Source of the DNA: Cellulosimicrobium cellulans
Lineage (GTDB): Bacteria > Actinomycetota > Actinomycetes > Actinomycetales > Cellulomonadaceae
Direction: 5' to 3'
Length of the DNA stretch: 64,000 nt
Assembly (NCBI RefSeq): GCF_016907755.1
Contig: NZ_JAFBCN010000001.1
Location: 4,712,001-4,776,000, forward strand
Every line of letters starts with the position of its first letter. Positions within the stretch are counted from its first letter, which is position 1. Position numbers and translations under genes: made by a program. Positions 1 through 8,072 of the stretch are shown here, one piece after another. The notes below the pieces were generated by a model. That model had not been told where the DNA came from. It searched no databases and worked only from the letters and a program-made list of their open reading frames with translations.

Positions 1-313
1 CCGCGAGCCGTCGCGGCGCGCGGGCGAGCCACGCGCGCCGCACCCAGTGGTTGGCCTGCTGGCCGTCGAGGTCGGCGAGGGGAACGCCCGCGCCGAGCAG
101 GTGGTCACCCCGGGTCCACCTGCGCGCGGTCGGCTGCTCGGCGAGCAGGCGCGCGACGTCGTCGTCCCCCACACGGAGCTGCACGACGTCGTCCCGCGTC
201 ACCACCGCGAACCGTCGCCCGCGCACCACGAAGGACACCGTCCCGGCGGTCGCGTCCTCCGCCGCCTCGGGCAGGGCGAGCGCGGCCGCGCGGACCTGGG
301 CGAGCGTCGTCAT
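1..313 (-). CDS. MmcQ/YjbR-like protein (partial, 3' end outside window)
   Basis: The first 104 codons are visible on the minus strand from an ATG at 313; the reading frame is still open at base 1. The protein begins MTTLAQVRAAALALPEAAED and continues with FVVRGRRFAVV and a later NHWVRRAWLAR segment. This pattern (an N-terminal helix with LPEA, a short beta sheet, then a W-containing helix) is typical of MmcQ/YjbR-like proteins, small cytosolic proteins of about 110-120 residues with a CyaY-like fold and no settled function. Only the last few residues should be missing. A 77-bp palindromic element begins 25 bases upstream of the start, between this gene and the divergent membrane protein. Confidence 0.75.
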   Translation of the reverse strand, partial: MTTLAQVRAAALALPEAAEDATAGTVSFVVRGRRFAVVTRDDVVQLRVGDDDVARLLAEQPTARRWTRGDHLLGAGVPLADLDGQQANHWVRRAWLARAPRRLA

Positions 314-338
314 GCCGCCACCCTGCCACGGCCGCGCC

Positions 339-415
339 CGAGCACGACGCTGCGCGCCGTCGAGCACGACATCCGCGTCGTTCTGAGCCCCATAACGACA
401 GCAACGTCGTGTTCG
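339..415 (-). repeat. 77-bp three-arm palindromic element, copy A
   Basis: Read on the plus strand, this copy has an extra arm at 339-359, one base, an arm at 361-381, a 13-nt loop at 382-394, and a complementary arm at 395-415. The 395-415 arm is ACGACAGCAACGTCGTGTTCG. It pairs with 361-381 at about 15 of 21 positions and with 339-359 at about 16 of 21, so the stem is partly degraded. The order of arms is reversed compared with copies C-F. It lies between two divergent genes, so this copy cannot be a simple transcription terminator. Confidence 0.75.
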
Positions 416-447
416 GCGCAGGTCCCGGTGACCGGCAGACTGTGCCT

Positions 448-1077
448 GTGAGCAACCGCCGACCCCGTCCCCCGCACCGGGCCAGCATGGTGTGGACCGC
501 GGTGCGCGGCGGGGTGCGCGGACGCGAGCGCCTGGCCCCGGTCGTCGACTACCTCGCCGTCCTGGTCATCCTGGTCGTGCTGTTCGGCGGGTCGGTGTGG
601 TTCGTCGTGTGGCTGCTGCTCCAGGAGGAGGGGGTCGCGGCGGCCGTCTCGTGCTTCCTGGTCATCGGCTTCGGCGTCGGGCTGGTGGCGTACGTGCGCG
701 GGCCGTCGAACCAGGCGGTCGTCCTGCGCCCGCACGAGATCGAGCTGCCCGTGGGGCCGGAGCCGGCACGCGTCGTCGTGCGGTGGGACGACGTCGCGGG
801 GGTACGGGTGCTGGAGGGCGAGCGACGCCCGACGCTGCGGGTCGAGCTGCGCGACGGCGCGCGGGCCCGGCACGCCGAGGGCGAGGACCTGCTCCAGGTC
901 CGCCCGGCGAACGGGCCGGACCCGGACACCGTGGACGTCGCGGACGCCGAGGCGGTCGCCCGCGTCCTGCGGCACCTGCTGGACCACCCCGAGGACCGCA
1001 CGCGCCTCGCGCAGCGCGGCGGCGTGGGCATCGTCCTCGCGTTCGCGCGCCCGGTCTACGGCGACCCGCCCGCCTGA
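448..1077 (+). CDS. Small membrane protein with a possible PH-like domain
   Basis: The protein has a basic N-terminus and two adjacent hydrophobic segments (around 541-612 and 637-690), forming a membrane hairpin. A soluble C-terminal part of about 120 residues follows, with alternating short beta-type stretches (VVLRPHEIELPV, RVVVRWDDVAGVRVLEG, PTLRVELRDG). The last part is reminiscent of bacterial PH-like domains, but I cannot assign it firmly. The start is uncertain. GTG at 442 or 448 and ATG at 487 are all in frame with no clear ribosome site, and an upstream ATG at 409 lies inside repeat copy A. It is bracketed by repeat copies A and B, both in the same orientation. Function unknown. Confidence 0.55.
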   Translation: MSNRRPRPPHRASMVWTAVRGGVRGRERLAPVVDYLAVLVILVVLFGGSVWFVVWLLLQEEGVAAAVSCFLVIGFGVGLVAYVRGPSNQAVVLRPHEIELPVGPEPARVVVRWDDVAGVRVLEGERRPTLRVELRDGARARHAEGEDLLQVRPANGPDPDTVDVADAEAVARVLRHLLDHPEDRTRLAQRGGVGIVLAFARPVYGDPPA

Positions 1078-1106
1078 CCCGGGCGCCGAGGTCGGCCGCC
1101 ACCCGC

Positions 1107-1183
1107 CGAGAACGACCCTGCACGCGGTCGAGAACGACCCTGCTGTCGTGATCGCGCCCAGAACGACAGCAACCCCGTGTTCG
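1107..1183 (-). repeat. 77-bp three-arm palindromic element, copy B
   Basis: Extra arm 1107-1127, one base, arm 1129-1149, 13-nt loop 1150-1162, complementary arm 1163-1183. Arms 1107-1127 and 1129-1149 both start CGAGAACGACCCTGC, so the arm duplication is obvious here. The orientation matches copy A. It starts 29 bases after the stop codon of the membrane-protein gene. Confidence 0.75.
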
Positions 1184-1187
1184 GCGG

Positions 1188-1234
1188 CGGGGGTTGGGGG
1201 GCGGGGGGCGGGGGCCGGGGGCGGGGGGGTGGGG
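1188..1234 (+). other. G-run tract, candidate G-quadruplex
   Basis: About 47 bases consist almost only of runs of three to seven G separated by single C, T or CC. This meets the usual pattern for intramolecular G-quadruplex DNA on the plus strand. It lies between the end of the membrane-protein gene and the terminator hairpin of the convergent cupredoxin gene. Whether it folds or is simply GC-drift is not decidable from sequence. Confidence 0.4.
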
Positions 1235-1238
1235 CACG

Positions 1239-1285
1239 ACGACGGCCCGGGCCCGCACCTGGGGGGTGCGGGTCCGGGCCGTCGT
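1239..1285 (-). terminator. Hairpin downstream of cupredoxin gene
   Basis: Arms 1239-1259 and 1265-1285 are complementary at 20 of 21 positions around a 5-base loop. The hairpin sits 22 bases beyond the stop codon at 1308. There is no T-run, as is common for actinobacterial terminators. Confidence 0.7.
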
Positions 1286-1307
1286 CGATCGGACTGGTTC
1301 TCGGTTG

Positions 1308-3773
1308 TCAGCGGCGGCCGATGTCGGACAGCTCGGCCGCGGCGATGACGAGCTCGCGCTCGGCGTCGTCCAGGACGCCGTCGAGGACGAGGTCCTCGGT
1401 CACGAGGCTCACGTGCTCGACGAACTCACGGTGCGTCGAGTACTCGTCGGTCTCGGCGACGTGGTCGTTCACGGTGCAGCCCGTGCCGTCGTCGTAGTTC
1501 TGGACGGTGCTGTCGTGGCCGTCGATGACGACGGTCGGACGGATGTCCGAGCCCACGCAGCGGTCACGGACGAGCTGCAGGACCGTGAAGGTCACCTCGC
1601 CGGTCGTGACGTTGCCGACGCCGTCGACCGCGCGGTAGCGGACCACGTGCTGGCCGTCGGCCGCGAACGCGACCGGGGCCGCGTAGCGCTGCCAGGCGCC
1701 GCCGTCGGCCTGGAACTCGATGCGGTCGACGCCCGACTCCTCGTCCACCGCGGTCAGCGTGACGCGGGCGCTGGCGACGAAGTCGCCGTCGCGGGTGCGG
1801 CTGCCGCTGACGCCCGCCGTGACGACGGGCCCGTCGGTGTCACCCGGCTCCTCGCCGCCGGCGATGACGAACGTCGCCGTCTGGAGGGCGGAGACGTTGC
1901 CCGCGACGTCCGTCGCGCGGTACGTGACGGTGTGCGCGCCCGGGGTCCGCACGGAGATCTGCTTCGCGTACGGGAGCCACTCGCCGCCGTCGACCTGGTA
2001 CTCGACCGAGGCGACGCCGGAGTCGGCGTCCGTCGCGAGCAGGCGGAGGAAGACGGTCGAGAGGTACTCGCCGGCCTCGTTCTTCTCGCCACCCATGACG
2101 CGGTGGTTCACCGTGGGGGCGACGGTGTCGCCGCCCTGGCCGGCGACGACGTCGAACGTGACGCTGGCAGGCTCGGTGACGTTGCCCGCCACGTCGGTCG
2201 CGCGGTAGGCGAGCGTGTGCCGACCGGGCTCGTCGACGACGACGGCCTCGGTGTACTCGGTCCAGCCCGCGCCGTCGAGGTCGTACTCGACGGACGCGAC
2301 GCCGGAGCCGTCGTCGGTCGCGGTGAGCTGCACGGACGCGGAGCCGACGTAGGCGCCGTCCTCGTCCTGCGTGCCGCTGAGCTGGGTCTCGACGACCGGG
2401 GCCGTCGTGTCCTCGCCGGCGTCGGCGACGACGACGAACTCCGTGACGGTCTCCTCGGACACGTTGCCGGCGGCGTCGGTGGCCCGGTAGACGAGCGTGT
2501 GCTCGCCGGGCTCGTCGACGACGAGCGGCTCGGTGTACGGGGCCCAGCCGGCGCCGTCGAGGTCGTACTCGACGCTCTCCACGCCGGACGCGTCGTCCGT
2601 CGCGGTGAGCGTCGCCGTGGCGGACCCGACGAACGCGCCGTTGTCGTCCTGCGTGCCCGTCACCTCGGCGGTGACGGTCGGGGCGGTCGTGTCCTGCTCG
2701 CCGCCCTCGACGACGGTGAACGTCACCGAGCCGACCTCGGACACGTTGCCCGCGACGTCGGTCGCGCGGAAGGAGACGGTGTGCTCGCCGAGGTCGGTGA
2801 ACGGCACGGTCGTCGTGTAGGGCAGCCACGCGCCGCCGTCGACCTGGTACTCGACCGACGCGACGCCCGACCCCTCGTCCGAGGCGTGGAGCATGAACGC
2901 GGCGGTACCGATGTAGGCACCGTTCTCGTCCTGCTGCCCCATGACCATGGGCTCGACGGTCGGCGCGGTCGTGTCCTCCTCGACGTCACCCTCGACGACG
3001 GTGAACTCCGCGGTCTGGGCCTCGGACGTGTTGCCCGCCGTGTCGGTCGCACGGAACTGCAGGGTGTGCGCGCCGACGGCGTCGACGAGGAACGGCTCGG
3101 TGTACGCCTGCCAGCCCGCGCCGTCGAGGTCGTACTCGACCCCGGCCACGCCGGACTGGTCGTCGGTCGCGTCGAGCGTGACCGTCGCGCCGCCGACGTA
3201 CGCGCCGTCGCCGTCCTGCTCGCCCGTGAGGAGCGCCGAGACGGCCGGTGCGGTCGTGTCGTCGCCCCCGCCGCCGTCGGTGACGACGAGCTCGCCCCAC
3301 ATCTCGCCGTGGCCGGGGATCGCGCAGAAGTAGCGGTAGGCGCCGGACGTGAGGGTCACGTCCTTCTCGTGCCGCCCGCCGTTCGCGTCGAACGGGCTCG
3401 CGAGGATGTTCACGTCGAGGTCGTGGTTGAAGCCGGCGGTCGACGTGTCGAACGTGAGCGTGTGGCTCATGCCGAACGTGCTTCCGGTCGCGATGCTGTT
3501 CTCGAACACGATCGTGGCCGGGCCGGCCTCGGCCGTGGCCGGGAAGGACTTGTAGTCGGTCACGCTGTTGTCCGCGGTCCAGGTGAGGACCTGCGCGGCG
3601 GCGACGGTGCTGCTCGCGACGGACGAGACGGCGGACGGAGCCGTCGCCGTGGGTGCGGCCGAGGCCGGGGCGACGGTGAGGACCGTCGTCGCGGTGAGTC
3701 CGGCGACCGTGGCGGCGAGGAGCCGCCGCGGGCCGCGGCGGCGGGAGCCGCCGGGACTGGTACGTCGTTCCAT
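1308..3773 (-). CDS. Secreted cupredoxin with six Ig-like repeats
   Basis: 821 residues. A signal peptide (basic stretch, then a hydrophobic core ending near ASAA at 37-40) is followed by a cupredoxin domain at about 60-165. His104 in the GMSHTLTF stretch and Cys150, His155 and Met158 in FCAIPGHGEM match the type 1 copper ligand pattern. Then come six repeats of about 95 residues, each starting DTTAP-like and containing YDLDGAGW or YQVDGG and FRATDxAGN. These resemble Ig-like/OmpL47-type secreted repeats. The last 85 residues hold two cysteines and are similar to a segment of the neighbouring ThuA-dehydrogenase protein. The ATG follows GGAGGAG by 9 bases. Likely an extracellular electron carrier tied to a surface or matrix by its repeats; the partner is inferred from the adjacent laccase and dehydrogenase genes. 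Confidence 0.8.
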   Translation of the reverse strand: MERRTSPGGSRRRGPRRLLAATVAGLTATTVLTVAPASAAPTATAPSAVSSVASSTVAAAQVLTWTADNSVTDYKSFPATAEAGPATIVFENSIATGSTFGMSHTLTFDTSTAGFNHDLDVNILASPFDANGGRHEKDVTLTSGAYRYFCAIPGHGEMWGELVVTDGGGGDDTTAPAVSALLTGEQDGDGAYVGGATVTLDATDDQSGVAGVEYDLDGAGWQAYTEPFLVDAVGAHTLQFRATDTAGNTSEAQTAEFTVVEGDVEEDTTAPTVEPMVMGQQDENGAYIGTAAFMLHASDEGSGVASVEYQVDGGAWLPYTTTVPFTDLGEHTVSFRATDVAGNVSEVGSVTFTVVEGGEQDTTAPTVTAEVTGTQDDNGAFVGSATATLTATDDASGVESVEYDLDGAGWAPYTEPLVVDEPGEHTLVYRATDAAGNVSEETVTEFVVVADAGEDTTAPVVETQLSGTQDEDGAYVGSASVQLTATDDGSGVASVEYDLDGAGWTEYTEAVVVDEPGRHTLAYRATDVAGNVTEPASVTFDVVAGQGGDTVAPTVNHRVMGGEKNEAGEYLSTVFLRLLATDADSGVASVEYQVDGGEWLPYAKQISVRTPGAHTVTYRATDVAGNVSALQTATFVIAGGEEPGDTDGPVVTAGVSGSRTRDGDFVASARVTLTAVDEESGVDRIEFQADGGAWQRYAAPVAFAADGQHVVRYRAVDGVGNVTTGEVTFTVLQLVRDRCVGSDIRPTVVIDGHDSTVQNYDDGTGCTVNDHVAETDEYSTHREFVEHVSLVTEDLVLDGVLDDAERELVIAAAELSDIGRR

Positions 3774-3860
3774 GAGGGTGCACTCCTCCGGGGGGTGTCT
3801 GGGGTTCTGTCGGGCGGGTCGGGCTGGTCGGGCGCGGGTCGGGGCGGGCGACGCGGCCCG

Positions 3861-3902
3861 TCCCGGGGGCCGCCGTCGTGCTGCACGACGGCGGCCCCGG
3901 GA
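3861..3902 (-). terminator. Strong hairpin after ThuA-dehydrogenase gene
   Basis: Arms 3861-3880 and 3884-3902 pair along about 19 bases with a single bulged G and a 3-base loop (CTG). It lies 42 bases after the stop at 3945 and upstream of the cupredoxin start, so it may end or reduce transcription between these two genes. Confidence 0.65.
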
Positions 3903-3944
3903 GGGGCGGGGACGGCCGGCTCGGCCGCCCCCGCCCGGGGGGTG

Positions 3945-6900
3945 CTACAGGTCCGCCACCCGGATGTCACGGAACTCGATGAGGTCCGAGTTGCCGTGGT
4001 TCTGCAGCCCGATGAACCCGCTGTCGAACTGGCGCAGGTCCGTGGGCGGGTCGCCGGCCCGGGACGACTGCTGTCCCGGCGAGTTCTCGAACTCGTTGAT
4101 GACGACACCGTTGCGGATCATCGTGTAGTGCTGCCCGACGACCCGGATCTCGTACTCGTTCCACTCGCCCTTGGGCTTCTCGCCACCGGTGTTCAGGCCG
4201 AGCGGGTCGAAGTTGTAGACCGAGCCGGTCTTCTGGGGCTCGCCCGTCGGACCGTCGTAGATCTGGATCTCGTGACCGCAGGAGATCGCGACCCACGCGG
4301 GTGACTGGTTGTTCGCGCACTGCGCGTCACCCGGGTCGTTCGGGTTCGGGAACCGGGTGAACACGCCGCTGTTCGCGTAGTGGTCGCCCGCCGAGACGTC
4401 GCGGTACAGGAGCTTCACGGAGAAGTCCCCGAGCTCTTCGCCCGCGTACCAGAGCATCCCCAGGCCGCCGCTCGACTTGAGCGAGCCGCCCGGCTCGAGC
4501 GTGAACTTGCCGCCCGGAGCCTGGAACCAGTCGTACAGCGACGCCTCGGTGCCGTCGAAGATCGTGCGGTACCCGCCGGGGTACGCGCCGATCTGGGACC
4601 GGGCCGCCGCGTCGACGAGGCGAGCACGCTCGCGGTCGTTGATGCGGCTGTCGTCGTACAGGCTCTTCGCCACCGACTCGACGTGCGACAGGAACCGGGC
4701 GTGGGTGCGCCACTCCTTCTCGTCCTGGAACAGGTCGGCGATGTTGCAGGCGCCCAGGTCGCGGTTCTCGACCGTGGAGTCGACCTCGCCGAAGAACACG
4801 GTCTCGCGCTCGTCGGGCAGGGTGCACGACGGCGAGCCGTCGGTCGTGACCGAGGCCGTCGTCCCGTCCGCGTACGTGACGGTGAGCTTGGCCTCGTAGG
4901 TCCCGACGCGCGGGTACTTGTGCTTCGGGTTGGCCTGACGCGAGGTCGAGCCGTCGCCGAACTCCCAGAGGTAGGAGACGCCACCGGAACGCGCACCGGT
5001 GAACTGCACCGTCAGCGGGTCGCCCTGGATGCTCGTGGCGGACGCCGCCGGAGCCGGGGTCGGAGCCCCGCCCTGGTAGGTGATCCGCATGAGCTTCTGG
5101 TTCGGGTCGAGGCTGAAGAAGCCGCCCGCGTAGTCGACCAGGTACAGCGCGCCGTCCGGACCGAACTTCGCGTCCATCCAGCTCTGCAGCAGCCCGTCAC
5201 CGCGACCGCCCGGGATGATCTGGCGGAGGTCCTCCATGAACACGGGGGACTCCAGGTTCTCCGGGTCGACCGTCACCGCGACGCGGTTGTTCGAGTTCGA
5301 CTGGTCACCGATGAACCACTTGCCCTCCCAGTACGACGGCCACGCGACGTCCGAGTCGGGGTCGACCTGCGACTGGCGGTAGGTCGGACCGGACATGACG
5401 GCCTGGCCGCCACCCCGCAGCCACGGGATCGTGTAGGTCGCCTCGCTGTCCACGTACGACGGGAGGCCGTTGCCGCGGTCCGGGAACACCGGTCCGCCGC
5501 CCGAGGGCGAGTACCAGATCATGTTGTCGCGCACCGGCGGCAGGTCGACGAGACCCGTGTTGCGCGGCGACGTGTTCTTCAGGTTGTCGCAGTCGTACCA
5601 GCCGGCGAGGACGCTCGCGTCCTCGTTGCTCCGGTCGCGGTACGGCTGCTTGTTGCCCATGCAGTACGGCCAGCCCTGGTTGCCCGCGGACGTGATGATC
5701 GTCGCGGTCTCGTACTTGGCCGGGCCGAGCTCGGGGCTCGGGCTGCCGGCGTCCGGGCCAACCCAGGCCGCGGTCAGCCAGTTCGTGTCGGGGTCGATCT
5801 GCAGGCGCGAGATGTTGCGCACGCCCATGACGTAGATCTCGGGGCGCGTCTTGTCCGCGGGGTACTCGCCCACCGGGAACAGGTTGTCGTCCGGGATCGT
5901 GTACGTGCCGTCGTCCTCGGGGTGGATCCGCAGGATCTTGCCGTTGAGGTCGTTCGTGTTGCCCGCCGTGCGGCGTGCGTCCTGGAAGCTCAGGCCCGCG
6001 TACTCCTGCGTCCAGTTGTTGCCGGAGTACCCGCTCGAGCCGCCGGACGAGTTGTTGTCGCCCGAGCCGACGTAGAGGTTGCCCTCGTTGTCGAACGCCA
6101 TGCCGCCGCCCGCGTGGCAGCAGCTGTGGATCTGCGTCTCCCACTCGAGCAGGTCGACCCGCGTGCTCTGGTCGATCGTCGGGGTCGCGGGGTCGTACGT
6201 GAACCGCGAGACGGTGCGGTAGCCCACGCGACGCTCACGGTCGATGTTCTCGTGCGGCATCCAGTACACGTACAGCCAGTGGTTCGTCGCGAAGTCGGGG
6301 TCCGGCACGATGCCGAGCAGCCCCTCCTCGTTCTTCACGAGCTCGTCGCCGCTGCCGCGGTTGCCCATGACGTCGAGCGTCGTGAGGAGCTTCGCGGTGC
6401 CGGTCTCCGGGTCCCACTGGTGGATCGTGCCGCAGCCGAGGCCCACGTTCGGGTCGCTCCACGGGACGATCGGGCCGGTGGTGCAGGCGCCGCGGCCGAT
6501 GTAGAAGACCGTGCCGTCGGGCGCGATCGTGAGGCCGTGCTGCTCGCCGTTCTGGTCGAGCGTGCCCGCCGTGTTCACCTTCGACAGGCGCTCGGCCTTG
6601 TAGTTCGACGCGATCGTGGCCTGGCAGTCGCCGCGCACGACGCCCGTCGTCCACTGCAGCGCGCCGAGCAGGTGCTCGCGGAACGTCGCGTCCTGCCAGC
6701 TCTCGGGCGTGCCGCCCATGCCGGTGAAGAACGAGCGTCCGCCGTCGTAGTCGCGGCACCAGGAGAGGGGCTGGAACGGGTTCGTCGTCGGGCCGGCCTC
6801 GGGGCCGGGCTCGAGCGTCGCGACCGTGTGCACGTCACCGGTCGGGTCGTCGGCCCAGTCGAGCCACCGGTCCTCGCGGTCCCACGTGAGCGGGAGGTCC

Positions 6901-7940
6901 GCCGTCGCAGGGTGCTGGCGGTCGACCAGGTCGACCGTGCGCTCCTCGAGCGGGATCTCCGGGTCGGGCTGCTCGACGGAGTCGGGGCCGAAGATCGAGA
7001 GCTCGGCGAGCTGGATCTCGGCGTCGCCCGAGTTCGCGGTGACGTCCAGCCGGTACCAGCCGTACTGGGTCTCGCTCCCGACGTCGAACGTGCGCGGCTG
7101 GAAGCGCTGCGGGAAGTCCTCGTCGGTGCGCGTGTCGAGGTCGACCCAGGTCTGCCCGTCGGTCGAGCCCTGGAGCTTCCAGTTCTTCGGGTCGCGGCCC
7201 GCGGAGTCGTTCGCGGACGTGATGCCGTACTTCACGAGCGCGACGGGCTGCTCCATGCGCAGCGTGAGCTGGCCCGTGCGGGCGAACGTCAGCCACTTGG
7301 TGTTGGGGTCGCCGTCGACGGCCTTGGCCGGCGTCTCGGCGGCCGGGCTGCGGCCGGTGCCGGTCGCCTCGGCGACCTTCTCCGACACCATCGTCGCGCC
7401 CTGGATCCGGGCGCCGACGAGGCCCTCGAACCACTTCGACGCGGACTGGGCACGCGCGGCGTCGCGCACGCCGAGGAAGCCGCCGCCCTTGTTGATGTAC
7501 GCCTGGAGCGCGGCCTCCTGCTCGCCGCTCAGCTCGATGCCCTCCGAGGAGAGCATGACGACGCCGCGGTACTCGCCGAGCGTCGCCTCGCTGAGCATCG
7601 CGGGGTCGGACGTCGCCTCGACGTCGAACCCGTTGGCGGCACCCAGCTCGGTCAGCGCCGCGGTCGCGGCGACGACCGGGTCGGTCTGCTCGTCGGGCGC
7701 GCCGTGGAACACGAGGACGCGCACGGCCGTCGTGGCCGCCGCGGTAGCCACGGACCCGGCGGCGAGCGCCCCGGTCGAGGCGACCGCGCTGCTCGGCGCC
7801 GTGGCGGCGGGCTGGGCCGACGCCGGGATCAGGGCGGCGCTCGCGACGAGCGCGGCGCTCGTGAGGCCCACGGTCATGGCCAGTAGTGCTCCTGGTCGGG
7901 AGCGTCCCCTCGTGGGGGATGTCGATCGTCTGGACAGCAC
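3945..7940 (-). CDS. Secreted ThuA / discoidin / sugar dehydrogenase / PKD / DUF1080 protein
   Basis: 1331 residues, starting at GTG 7940, which is preceded by AAGGAG at 7 bases. A signal peptide (about 1-43) leads into a ThuA-like domain (VRVLVFHGAPDEQTDP at about 73). The ThuA domain is interrupted at about 185-325 by an F5/8-type C (discoidin) sugar-binding segment and resumes at TVDLVDRQHPATADLP. A glucose/sorbosone dehydrogenase beta-propeller of the PQQ type follows (GLTIAPDGTVFYIGRG, IHSCCHAGGGMAFDNEGNLYVGSGDN in part). A PKD domain (YLWEFGDGSTS), an 85-residue two-cysteine module shared with the cupredoxin, and a DUF1080 jelly-roll (about 1124-1331) complete it. Families of this type act on sugars outside the cell. 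Here an oxidising enzyme sits in the same group as a laccase and a copper electron carrier. The exact substrate is unknown. Confidence 0.85.
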   Translation of the reverse strand: MLSRRSTSPTRGRSRPGALLAMTVGLTSAALVASAALIPASAQPAATAPSSAVASTGALAAGSVATAAATTAVRVLVFHGAPDEQTDPVVAATAALTELGAANGFDVEATSDPAMLSEATLGEYRGVVMLSSEGIELSGEQEAALQAYINKGGGFLGVRDAARAQSASKWFEGLVGARIQGATMVSEKVAEATGTGRSPAAETPAKAVDGDPNTKWLTFARTGQLTLRMEQPVALVKYGITSANDSAGRDPKNWKLQGSTDGQTWVDLDTRTDEDFPQRFQPRTFDVGSETQYGWYRLDVTANSGDAEIQLAELSIFGPDSVEQPDPEIPLEERTVDLVDRQHPATADLPLTWDREDRWLDWADDPTGDVHTVATLEPGPEAGPTTNPFQPLSWCRDYDGGRSFFTGMGGTPESWQDATFREHLLGALQWTTGVVRGDCQATIASNYKAERLSKVNTAGTLDQNGEQHGLTIAPDGTVFYIGRGACTTGPIVPWSDPNVGLGCGTIHQWDPETGTAKLLTTLDVMGNRGSGDELVKNEEGLLGIVPDPDFATNHWLYVYWMPHENIDRERRVGYRTVSRFTYDPATPTIDQSTRVDLLEWETQIHSCCHAGGGMAFDNEGNLYVGSGDNNSSGGSSGYSGNNWTQEYAGLSFQDARRTAGNTNDLNGKILRIHPEDDGTYTIPDDNLFPVGEYPADKTRPEIYVMGVRNISRLQIDPDTNWLTAAWVGPDAGSPSPELGPAKYETATIITSAGNQGWPYCMGNKQPYRDRSNEDASVLAGWYDCDNLKNTSPRNTGLVDLPPVRDNMIWYSPSGGGPVFPDRGNGLPSYVDSEATYTIPWLRGGGQAVMSGPTYRQSQVDPDSDVAWPSYWEGKWFIGDQSNSNNRVAVTVDPENLESPVFMEDLRQIIPGGRGDGLLQSWMDAKFGPDGALYLVDYAGGFFSLDPNQKLMRITYQGGAPTPAPAASATSIQGDPLTVQFTGARSGGVSYLWEFGDGSTSRQANPKHKYPRVGTYEAKLTVTYADGTTASVTTDGSPSCTLPDERETVFFGEVDSTVENRDLGACNIADLFQDEKEWRTHARFLSHVESVAKSLYDDSRINDRERARLVDAAARSQIGAYPGGYRTIFDGTEASLYDWFQAPGGKFTLEPGGSLKSSGGLGMLWYAGEELGDFSVKLLYRDVSAGDHYANSGVFTRFPNPNDPGDAQCANNQSPAWVAISCGHEIQIYDGPTGEPQKTGSVYNFDPLGLNTGGEKPKGEWNEYEIRVVGQHYTMIRNGVVINEFENSPGQQSSRAGDPPTDLRQFDSGFIGLQNHGNSDLIEFRDIRVADL

Positions 7941-7968
7941 TCTCCAACTCCTTCGTCATCGGTGCGGC

Positions 7969-7989
7969 GCTCCCGGGCGGGCCGGGAGC
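7969..7989 (-). terminator. Short GC hairpin between laccase and dehydrogenase genes
   Basis: GCTCCCGG at 7969-7976 pairs perfectly with 7982-7989 over a 5-base loop, directly upstream of the ribosome site of the next gene. It could be a weak terminator or affect translation. Only the stem itself is evidence. Confidence 0.35.
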
Positions 7990-8072
7990 GGGTCGTGCTG
8001 GTGCAGGTGGTGCTGGTGCGGGGCGAGCCCGCGGCCCGTCGGTGCTGGATCAGCCGACAGCTCGGTGGCCGG

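Noticed and set aside
339-415. Copy A of the 77-bp element as a simple terminator
   Set aside because: It lies between two divergent starts, so no gene ends there. The terminator reading works for other copies only.
1194-7886. Long plus-strand frames of more than 1,000 codons opposite the cupredoxin and ThuA-dehydrogenase genes
   Set aside because: High GC lowers stop frequency in the antisense frame. The products are Arg/Val/Asp/Gly-biased and lack motifs, whereas the minus frames have signal peptides and complete domains.
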